Shown piece by piece: positions 6,325 to 11,955 of a DNA stretch of 11,955 bases. How positions within the stretch are numbered: the first letter of the stretch is position 1; each line of letters begins with the position of its first letter. Under the pieces are notes generated by a model that searched no databases, had not been told where the DNA came from, and saw only the letters and a program-made list of their open reading frames with translations. Source of the DNA: Bacteroidota bacterium (GTDB lineage Bacteria; Bacteroidota; Bacteroidia; Bacteroidales; Cfx3-03). The translations under genes and the position numbers were made by a program. The DNA lies in contig JAUZOX010000042.1 in NCBI GenBank assembly GCA_030706265.1, positions 1 through 11,955 of the forward strand. Direction: 5' to 3'.

Positions 6325-7356
6325 TCATTGCGCCGTTTTATTTTCCAGGTTATAACTTCTCAATTCATGCAGCAAACTCTCGATGGAGTGGGTCCTGACA
6401 TCTTCATCGCGGGTACCGCTGATGATGAATTCGGGCTCTGCGTCTTGCGTGATTTCAATTTGAATGCCTGTTTTATGGCTTCCGTCTGGTTTGAAGCCAT
6501 TTCGTTCGAGTGCATTTCTGACCCAGTAGCTGGTGATGCCTTTTCCGATGATGTGAACCCGCTCGGAATAATCGTCATCCGACTTGAAGCACCCTGTATG
6601 GACGTCAAACAGAATGCCTTCGCGGGCAAAGAAGGATTCGATGTCTCCATTCAACAACAGGTCTTCGGGAACGCCGCAGGCCATTTCCTTGCCCTGGGCT
6701 ATCAGCCACAGCTTATCTGCAAACCGCAGCGCCTGTTCCAGATCATGCGTCGTGACCAGTATCCCTTTGTTTTTATGGACCGTTAGCTGCCTTAACAGAC
6801 GCATGATCTCTATCCTTCCCGGTAAATCAAGAAAGGCGGTAGGTTCATCCAGAATCATGACGGGGGTCTCCTGAGCCAGCGCCCTGGCAATCATTGCTTT
6901 TTGGCGTTCTCCATCACTGAGTTGCGACAGCTTACGACTTGCAAATTGATCAAGCCCCGTTTCTGCCAATGCCAGATCTATGATTTTTTGATCTTCTTCG
7001 GTGAGGGTTCCAAAGAAACCGGTGTAGGGATACCGTCCAAGAGAAATGAGCTCGCGAACCGTAAAATCTTCGATGGAGACCTTTTCGGTAAGTACGACAC
7101 TTACCATCTGAGACAGGTCTTTCTCTTTAAGGCTTTGGATACTTCTATGCCCTATGAAGGCATCGCCTTCCTGTACCGGAATGAAACCGGCCAATGTTTT
7201 TAGCAGCGTCGATTTTCCAGCCCCATTGGGTCCCATCATGCAGATGAGCTCGCCCTGTTTCAGGGCCAGATTCAAATGACGGTGCAATAATTTTTGACTG
7301 TTTCGTTCGCTGTAACCAATCCCAAGATCATCTGTATACAGCAGATTAGCACTCAT
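6325..7356 (-). CDS. btuD: cobalamin ABC transporter ATP-binding protein
   Basis: This 343-aa cytoplasmic ATPase drives the BtuC permease. Walker A is GPNGAGKS (42-49), the signature is LSDGERQ (146-152), Walker B is VMILDE (166-171), and the switch His is in TTHD (204). The normal Q-loop glutamine seems replaced: the matching site reads VVLTEKV. A C-terminal extension of about 85 residues after the ATPase core is longer than E. coli BtuD; its role is unknown and it may be a regulatory or dimer domain. I chose the ATG at 7356, not the upstream in-frame ATG at 7479. At 7356 the start overlaps the btuC stop as ATGA, a typical coupled arrangement, and the homologous region begins there. Iron-complex ATPases are close relatives; the riboswitch upstream of btuF supports B12. 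Confidence 0.9.
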   Translation of the reverse strand: MSANLLYTDDLGIGYSERNSQKLLHRHLNLALKQGELICMMGPNGAGKSTLLKTLAGFIPVQEGDAFIGHRSIQSLKEKDLSQMVSVVLTEKVSIEDFTVRELISLGRYPYTGFFGTLTEEDQKIIDLALAETGLDQFASRKLSQLSDGERQKAMIARALAQETPVMILDEPTAFLDLPGRIEIMRLLRQLTVHKNKGILVTTHDLEQALRFADKLWLIAQGKEMACGVPEDLLLNGDIESFFAREGILFDVHTGCFKSDDDYSERVHIIGKGITSYWVRNALERNGFKPDGSHKTGIQIEITQDAEPEFIISGTRDEDVRTHSIESLLHELRSYNLENKTAQ

Positions 7357-8366
7357 AAATATTTTCTTTTGTGACGTGTTAAAACTACCCAGATCACGAT
7401 AGGAGCTCCCATCAGAGACGTGACGGCATTGATGGGCAATGCCCCTTCCACACCCGGCAACCTGGCTATGAGGTTGCAAAACAAGGCTACCGATGCTCCG
7501 ATCAATAGATTGGCCGGTAAAAGTATTTTGTGGTCAGCACTCCTGATTGCCAGTCTGGTAACATGGGGTGTGGCAACTCCGATAAAAGCGATAGGACCGC
7601 AAAAGGCTGTAACGACGGCGGTAAGCAGTCCGGCACTAAATAGAATCATAAATCTTGCCCTTCCTACGTGTAATCCCAGGTTGCTGGCGTAACGTTCACC
7701 CATCAGGAGCATGTTCAAGGGCTTTGGCAGCAACATGGCCATAAATAGTGATAAAATGGTAACTCCCGCAAACCAGTTCATCTTTTCCCAACTCACGGCA
7801 TTGAATGTTCCCAATCCCCATAGGGTGAATTCCTGAAGGTTCTCTGCCGAGCTGTAGACAGTCAGCACTCCTACAATCGCCGAACTGATATAACCCATCA
7901 TCAGGCCGGTGATCAGCAGCATGGCGTTGTCTTTGATCCTCTGCGAAAGGGCCAGAATGGTAAGCAGCACTGCCATGGCTCCGGCCATGGCGGATAGGAT
8001 CAGGCTGAGAACTCCCAGCTGAGGCATATACACGATCCATGCGCCTGTAAACATGGTAATGATCGCAACCCCAAGACCGGCACCCGAGGTGATGCCCAAT
8101 ACATCCGGTCCTGCCAAAGGATTTCTGAAAAGGGTCTGCATCAGCAATCCAGCCGTAGCCAGTGCGGCACCGGCAAGAATGGCTGTAAAGGCTTGCGGCA
8201 GCCTGATCTGCAATACGATATTGCGTGAGAGGTCATCAACAGGAACGTTCCTGATCAGGTTGAACATGGTGCGGATGGGAATGGTGACCGATCCCAACAT
8301 CAGATTCAGTCCAAACAAAACAATGGCCATTGAAAATAGCAGGAATATGATTCGCCCTTTTTTCAT
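7353..8366 (-). CDS. btuC: cobalamin ABC transporter permease, FecCD/BtuC family
   Basis: This inner-membrane permease of 337 aa has about ten hydrophobic segments and the family's hallmark stretches: RLPQAFTAILAGAALATAG, QTLFRNPLAGPDVLGITSGAGLG, and GPIAFIGVATPHVTRL near the C-terminus. Length fits the family (about 330-340 aa). I use the ATG at 8366 (MKKGRIIFLLF), where the first membrane segment begins. An in-frame ATG at 8411 would add MRVPYDRFNTNYHLR, but these residues come from the repeated leader element and recur before the unrelated GH25 gene. The gene overlaps btuD by 4 bp (ATGA) and starts 103 bp after btuF, with a leader copy filling that gap. The role is to carry the corrinoid across the inner membrane with BtuD and BtuF. 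Confidence 0.92.
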   Translation of the reverse strand: MKKGRIIFLLFSMAIVLFGLNLMLGSVTIPIRTMFNLIRNVPVDDLSRNIVLQIRLPQAFTAILAGAALATAGLLMQTLFRNPLAGPDVLGITSGAGLGVAIITMFTGAWIVYMPQLGVLSLILSAMAGAMAVLLTILALSQRIKDNAMLLITGLMMGYISSAIVGVLTVYSSAENLQEFTLWGLGTFNAVSWEKMNWFAGVTILSLFMAMLLPKPLNMLLMGERYASNLGLHVGRARFMILFSAGLLTAVVTAFCGPIAFIGVATPHVTRLAIRSADHKILLPANLLIGASVALFCNLIARLPGVEGALPINAVTSLMGAPIVIWVVLTRHKRKYL

Positions 8367-8455
8367 GCGTAGATGGTAATTTGTATTAAATCGGTCGTAT
8401 GGAACTCGCATAAAAAATGCTCGCCGGTGTTTGTGCTTTCAAATACGCTCATAAC
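8361..8455 (-). promoter_or_regulatory. repeated leader element, copy between btuF and btuC
   Basis: This copy starts 15 bp after the btuF stop codon and ends in the btuC start. It carries GAAAGCACAAACACC and GACCGATTTAATACAAATT. Its stem candidate GCGTA (8444-8448) with TATGC (8408-8412) keeps pairing with one G-U pair. The upstream ORF begins at 8411 and is in frame with btuC. No TAnnTTTG box is seen right before it, so it would be an internal operon element acting on translation or mRNA processing. Confidence 0.65.
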
Positions 8456-8469
8456 AGTTGAGTCTTTGC

Positions 8470-9612
8470 TTATTTCAGCAATGAAAAATATTTTTGAATA
8501 TGATTTTTCAGGATACCCGGATGCAAGATATTGATCAGATCGGCCAGGATGATATCGGGTTCAAGCAGACCTTGTTCGTAATAATCGCTATAATGGGTGT
8601 TGCAGAAGATCACCTTCTTTTTTTGGAAAGCCTTAAAATTGGAATAGGGGGGATACTCTGTCTTCAGGTTTTGATAGGTATAGGTCCCGTTGTAAAAATC
8701 AAGGATCTGCCAGTAGTCGGCATTGATTGCCTTTTGATAAACGGTTTCAAAGTCCAAAGGAAAGGACACGGTTTCCGGACGGTTCGCCCAGATATAATTA
8801 GACCCTGCATCTTTAAAGAAACGGGCGGGATAACTCTTGCCTCCGGCCATGTACCACAGATTCCCATAAAGCTTTCCTGAAAAGATGGTAGGTCGGGAGG
8901 AGAGGTTACGGGTCAGGCCGGCCAGTTGTTCATAACGGCACGAAATGGAATCAAATATTTTTTGGGCCAGTTCTTCTTTTTCGAAGAAGGCACCATAGAA
9001 AAGAATCCATTCAGCCCTGCCAAGCGGATGGTTTTCAAGATAATTGGCAATTTGGATTAAAGGAACCCCCGTTTGTTTGAGATGGCCATACTTGTTGTCC
9101 TTGAAAGGGGAGACAAACAAAATCTGCGGGTTGGCACGCATTAGTTTTTCGGCATTGATATTCATGGAAGAGCCGATCTCTGTGATTTTCCCTTTCTTAA
9201 ACTGCTCATCCAGATAAGGTTGATGCAGGTAATCCTTTTCGGCAACTGCGTTAACCAGGGGGAGCACTCCAAGTTTAGCGGCCATGCAAGCGTCGACAGA
9301 AGTGGCGCAGCCAAAGGATTGGACCGGGGTCCGGATCACAATTCCTTCAGGCAGATGTGGGGGTAACGGATTTTTTCGCGGTACCAGCACATAACGGGCC
9401 AGTGCATGCAACGTGTCCCATGCGTTTCTGACTTCCAGTACTTTAAAGGTTGAATAATTTTTGATGCTGAACTCACGCGCATATCTGAGCGGTTCGTTTG
9501 TATAAGCAGCGTGGTCGGCTTTGGCCCTGTGCCGTTCAGTGTTGACACATCCGTTAAGGAATGAGGTAAGAAGGAAAGCCCCTATGAGGACCGGTAAATG
9601 AAATGTTTTCAT
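8470..9612 (-). CDS. btuF: cobalamin-binding periplasmic lipoprotein
   Basis: This 380-aa substrate-binding protein belongs to the helical-backbone (class III, BtuF/FhuD) type. A lipoprotein signal peptide ends at Cys22 in FLNGC, so the protein is probably anchored to a membrane facing the periplasm. Segments such as VRTPVQSFGCATSVDACMAA, NAEKLMRANPQILFV, GVPLIQIANYLENHPLGRAEWI and FYGAFFEKEELAQKIFDSI follow the family layout. The ATG at 9612 is chosen because it starts the signal peptide. The longer frame from 9717 would run through the riboswitch, so it is rejected. It is the first gene after the cobalamin riboswitch and the -7 box, which fixes the likely ligand as B12 or a related corrinoid. 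Relatives bind iron-siderophores or haem, so without the riboswitch the ligand would be open. Confidence 0.9.
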   Translation of the reverse strand: MKTFHLPVLIGAFLLTSFLNGCVNTERHRAKADHAAYTNEPLRYAREFSIKNYSTFKVLEVRNAWDTLHALARYVLVPRKNPLPPHLPEGIVIRTPVQSFGCATSVDACMAAKLGVLPLVNAVAEKDYLHQPYLDEQFKKGKITEIGSSMNINAEKLMRANPQILFVSPFKDNKYGHLKQTGVPLIQIANYLENHPLGRAEWILFYGAFFEKEELAQKIFDSISCRYEQLAGLTRNLSSRPTIFSGKLYGNLWYMAGGKSYPARFFKDAGSNYIWANRPETVSFPLDFETVYQKAINADYWQILDFYNGTYTYQNLKTEYPPYSNFKAFQKKKVIFCNTHYSDYYEQGLLEPDIILADLINILHPGILKNHIQKYFSLLK

Positions 9613-9631
9613 CGGCACTTTTATTCCCGAA

Positions 9632-9781
9632 AGCAAAATACTCGCTCTGGCAGGTTTTCTGACTTCCCCCTCTTCTTGCGCCTTCCCATCAACAAGGTGA
9701 AAGTGGCGTTTATGCAAGAAAAACAGGTGGGGGTTACAGCTGCGGGTACAGCTCCGGAATTACACCGGATTCCCTTTTACT
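9632..9781 (-). promoter_or_regulatory. cobalamin (adenosylcobalamin-type) riboswitch
   Basis: Read on the minus strand, the hallmark blocks occur in the right order: AAAGGGAATCCGGTG, then AATTCCGGAGCTGTACCCGC and AGCTGTAA, then GCCACT (9702-9707), GGGAAGG, and finally GAAGTCAGAAAACCTGCC (9649-9666). A closing P1 stem is visible as AGTAAAA (9775-9781) with TTTTGCT (9632-9638), with one G-U pair. The ATG of btuF lies 20 nt after P1, and no T-rich terminator hairpin lies between. This favours control of translation initiation: bound cobalamin would hide the start region and lower transporter synthesis. The mechanism is inferred from position. Confidence 0.96.
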
Positions 9782-9809
9782 CCACACTACATGGACACCA
9801 AAGATGGGG

Positions 9810-9817
9810 CAAAGGTA
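9810..9817 (-). promoter_or_regulatory. -7 promoter box of the btu operon
   Basis: TACCTTTG on the minus strand matches TAnnTTTG exactly, about 30 nt upstream of the riboswitch P1 stem and between it and the GH25 stop codon. A clear TTTG -33 box is not seen. Confidence 0.65.
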
Positions 9818-9849
9818 ATCGAATAATTTAAGAAAAGAAACGGCAGTCG

Positions 9850-10668
9850 TTATTTTTTGCACAATGCCTTTAGTTGGCCTAAGCTGCCATGAAAGACGTT
9901 GAAATCGACTTTTCCCCTGATGCCGTTGACATTTCCGTTTTCGCTGTATTGCCAAAAACTCCAGTTACGGTCATCGGGCATTTCAAAGGGATCTCCAAGA
10001 TAATAGGCGATCCAGATGGGGTATTTGTTGAACTTGCCGGCAAGATGGAGAGTATAAAAAGATAAGTTTGAATAGATGATGGGCTTGACATGATATTCAT
10101 CTTCGAGCAGATCAAGAAACCGTTGCAGATTATGGCAGATGCGGTCTGTAGACTGGCGGTTTGAGTTTTCAACATCCACCACCGGGGGAAGGTCGCCTTT
10201 TTTCAATTTAACCTGGCTGATGAAGAGATCGGCTTGTACCTTCGGATCTTTGACAGGTCTGAAAAAATGATAGGCGCCCCTGAGTAAGTTTGTCTGTTCG
10301 ACTTCCCGCCAGTTCTTTTGAAAACTATTATCAGGGCGGGTAGCCCCTTCCGAAGCCTTGATGAAGACAAATGAAATCTTGATTCCTTTTACTCGCATGT
10401 CTTCAACCTGTTTCCAGTTGATGTTTTGTTGATGCTTGGAGACATCAATACCGTGGACCGAAAAGTTATAGGGTATGGAAATTCCAAAGTCTTTGTAAAA
10501 GATCTTTTCTGCAGAACCGGAATTGGTGATAAAATTGTCTTCCTCTGCGACGGGATCATCATGTTTCATCTGCGCCATCAAAGTACCGACCCCCTTTACC
10601 AGTACCGAAAGTAAAAGGCCGAAAAGCAAAAGTGCTATACTGAGTTGTGTCTTATGAATATGTTTCAT
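9850..10668 (-). CDS. GH25 family lysozyme (muramidase), membrane-anchored or secreted
   Basis: This 272-aa protein has one N-terminal hydrophobic segment (about residues 10-30), which is a signal peptide or anchor, a linker rich in Asp and Glu, then a GH25 barrel from about 72. Catalytic-type acids are in place: Asp75 in GIDVSKHQ, Glu107 in FIKASEG, Asp165 and Glu167 in VVDVEN. The motifs GAYHFFRP and WSFWQYSENG are also typical. GH25 enzymes cleave the beta-1,4 bond between N-acetylmuramic acid and N-acetylglucosamine in peptidoglycan. Here it may act in cell-wall remodelling or on other bacteria; nothing indicates a phage. I use the ATG at 10668 (MKHIHKTQLS). An in-frame ATG at 10710 would add MRVPCDRFNTHYLR, which is encoded by the repeated leader. 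It has its own -7 box and is probably separate from the btu operon downstream. Confidence 0.92.
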   Translation of the reverse strand: MKHIHKTQLSIALLLFGLLLSVLVKGVGTLMAQMKHDDPVAEEDNFITNSGSAEKIFYKDFGISIPYNFSVHGIDVSKHQQNINWKQVEDMRVKGIKISFVFIKASEGATRPDNSFQKNWREVEQTNLLRGAYHFFRPVKDPKVQADLFISQVKLKKGDLPPVVDVENSNRQSTDRICHNLQRFLDLLEDEYHVKPIIYSNLSFYTLHLAGKFNKYPIWIAYYLGDPFEMPDDRNWSFWQYSENGNVNGIRGKVDFNVFHGSLGQLKALCKK

Positions 10669-10758
10669 GCGTAAATAATGTGTATTAAAACGGTCACATG
10701 GAACTCGCATGGATGATTTTTATGGGTATTTGTGCTTTTAAAACATGCTCGTTTCATC
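10663..10758 (-). promoter_or_regulatory. repeated leader element, copy before the GH25 gene
   Basis: This copy is the closest to the orphan copy at 3043: both start GATGAAACGAG and share TTATTTACG before the start codon. It carries AAAAGCACAAATACC and GACCGTTTTAATACACATT. The stem candidate is GCATG (10744-10748) with CATGC (10707-10711), and the 3' arm contains the AUG of the upstream ORF. That ORF runs in frame into the GH25 gene. Confidence 0.65.
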
Positions 10759-10783
10759 CCTTCGTCGTAAACTTTTCTCTTGG

Positions 10784-10791
10784 CAAAAATA
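10784..10791 (-). promoter_or_regulatory. -7 promoter box of the GH25 gene
   Basis: TATTTTTG on the minus strand fits TAnnTTTG exactly and lies 25 nt before the leader element. The transcript would therefore carry the whole leader as its 5' UTR, about 115 nt long. Confidence 0.55.
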
Positions 10792-10879
10792 GGCATATTA
10801 ACGCTTACAGCCTTTCATTACTTCTATAAAATAAAACAAAAAATAGGAATCGGGATGGTGACCGGAGCAATTATTTTTG

Positions 10880-11955
10880 CTAAACCAACCTTTTTAACTT
10901 AAACTTTAAAGACAGTTTCACATTATTCCTTAGAATCCTGAGGTGTATTACTTTTCCGGGACGGGATCGGAGAATATTATTGAATTCATTAACGGATAGA
11001 GCCTTCCCCGAAATTCCATTGATTTGTCGAATGATGTCTCCAGCCCGTAGTCCGGCTTCGTAGGCAGGACTCTTGTCGATCACATTTACTACTTCAATCT
11101 TATCAAAGTAATCACCGCTGCCGATGACGTCGAATCCGGCCATATTGAATTCAAATGGCAGTTTGTAAGTAACGTTGCGTTCAAAGTACATCATTTGCCT
11201 TGAGTAATCGATGGTTACTGAAAACCGGCCCAATAAGTCGCCCCCAATGGTTCCGTTGCGTCCTGCCAATACATAATTTTTATTGTAGCTATTGGTGTCG
11301 GTAAAGAAGGTGATTACGTTTTTAAATGCAATGTTGCCGACATCCATCTGTTTGACTCGTCCGATCCATCCGTCGATTGAACCTGCCAAACCGCGTCCCA
11401 GAATTGTTTTGATGAAGTTGTTTTCAATCTTGATCTTGGGTTCGGAAAAGAGTTCCAATAATAAGGAGTGGCTTGCTCCCGTATCGACAAGCAGTTTGGC
11501 ATCAATTTTTGTCCCGTCCAGAAGGGTGACGGGAAGAAGGATGTACGGCTTGTTGTCGTGGATCATAATGGGAATGCCGATTGCCCTTCGGGGAGGCTTA
11601 AAGCTTTGTGGGGTTTGAAAAATCAGTTTATGATTTTCATAATCAATGGTCAGGACCAGGTTTAGCAGCAGATCGGTTCCCAGGATTCCATGAATGGAGG
11701 CCCCCAGATAATTCTTCAGGAGCAGGTAATCTTCTTCAAGTACCAGCATGTTTAAGCTCCTGCCCAACAGACCGGGAAAGTCGACGGATACACCATTGGC
11801 CAGATAAACGTTGAATTGCTTATGTTCACCGATCCCCGACATGGTGTACATCCGGTCATATTTGACGCCAATCAGGTCACTCAGGGTTTTATCGGTGATG
11901 ATCGAAGTATGAACTCCGGTATCGAAGATGAAATGCAAGGGAAGGCGATCGTTCA
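10880..11955 (-). CDS. retropepsin-like aspartyl protease with PDZ domain, 5' partial
   Basis: The frame is open through the right edge of the window; the first triplets there read NDRLPLHFIFDTG, so the true start lies outside. Two retropepsin-type half-domains are visible: FIFDTG with later HGILGTDLL, and LLVDTGAS with later GTIGGDLLGRF. The two Asp-Thr-Gly sites would form one active site within a single chain. A C-terminal PDZ domain of about 75 residues follows (VIDKSPAYEAGLRAGDIIRQING ...), which commonly binds peptide ends. Proteins of this layout are frequent in Bacteroidota and are usually exported, but the signal region is not in the window. The substrate is unknown. It lies upstream of the GH25 gene on the same strand, with 211 bp between that include a separate promoter. 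Confidence 0.9.
   Translation of the reverse strand, partial: NDRLPLHFIFDTGVHTSIITDKTLSDLIGVKYDRMYTMSGIGEHKQFNVYLANGVSVDFPGLLGRSLNMLVLEEDYLLLKNYLGASIHGILGTDLLLNLVLTIDYENHKLIFQTPQSFKPPRRAIGIPIMIHDNKPYILLPVTLLDGTKIDAKLLVDTGASHSLLLELFSEPKIKIENNFIKTILGRGLAGSIDGWIGRVKQMDVGNIAFKNVITFFTDTNSYNKNYVLAGRNGTIGGDLLGRFSVTIDYSRQMMYFERNVTYKLPFEFNMAGFDVIGSGDYFDKIEVVNVIDKSPAYEAGLRAGDIIRQINGISGKALSVNEFNNILRSRPGKVIHLRILRNNVKLSLKFKLKRLV

Noticed and set aside
6258..6330. Possible fifth leader copy after btuD (ATGAAACAAGC, then AATCATCCAT)
   Set aside because: Only short pieces match; the GCACAAA block and the GACC-TTTAAT block are absent.
7357..7479. Longer start for btuD (41 extra residues)
   Set aside because: It would overlap the btuC C-terminus by over 120 bp, while the ATG at 7356 gives the usual ATGA coupling and the normal ATPase N-terminus.
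9613..9717. Longer start for btuF (35 extra residues)
   Set aside because: It would be read through the riboswitch aptamer, and the lipoprotein signal peptide starts at the ATG at 9612.

Overview
The window looks like chromosomal DNA from a Bacteroidota, probably Bacteroidales-like, bacterium. The clues are a TonB-dependent receptor with a B12 ABC transporter, a DUF4468-type protein, -7 promoter boxes of the TAnnTTTG type, and start codons without strong Shine-Dalgarno sequences. This placement is inferred from gene content, not from a marker gene.

Layout, left to right: (1) the C-terminal part of a LacZ-like GH2 beta-galactosidase on + (1-1738), cut by the window edge. (2) About 1.3 kb without a convincing gene (1739-3042). 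It holds hairpins, a cluster of repeated CATATCCG/GAGCATAT words with a perfect 16-bp inverted repeat, and an approximately 500-bp block bounded by long imperfect inverted repeats, which contains a 44-codon ORF and a nested long hairpin. (3) An orphan copy of a repeated leader element on +, ending in a 3-codon ORF and a terminator (3043-3179). (4) A run of genes on the minus strand: a DUF4468-type secreted protein, a TonB-dependent receptor (btuB-like), an ABC ATPase (btuD), a FecCD permease (btuC), a substrate-binding lipoprotein (btuF), a GH25 lysozyme, and an aspartyl-protease/PDZ protein cut by the right edge.

The central unit is cobalamin uptake. A clear adenosylcobalamin-type riboswitch (9632-9781, minus) lies between a TAnnTTTG promoter and btuF. 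It heads btuF-btuC-btuD, with btuB about 200 bp downstream. The receptor would bring the corrinoid across the outer membrane, BtuF would capture it, and BtuCD would pump it into the cytoplasm. The riboswitch would shut synthesis off when B12 is plentiful.

The most unusual feature is a repeated 5' leader of about 95 nt present four times: before the DUF4468-type gene, before btuC, before the GH25 gene, and alone before a terminator. All four copies carry a GCACAAA-centred block, a second block around GACC-TTTAAT, and a short upstream ORF whose AUG lies in the 3' arm of a possible 5-bp stem. The copy runs into or overlaps the start codon of the next gene: as an ATGA overlap in two copies, and in frame in two others. 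In the latter case unrelated proteins appear to share the same false or real N-terminus (MRVPxDRFNT). I do not recognise this element as a named RNA family.
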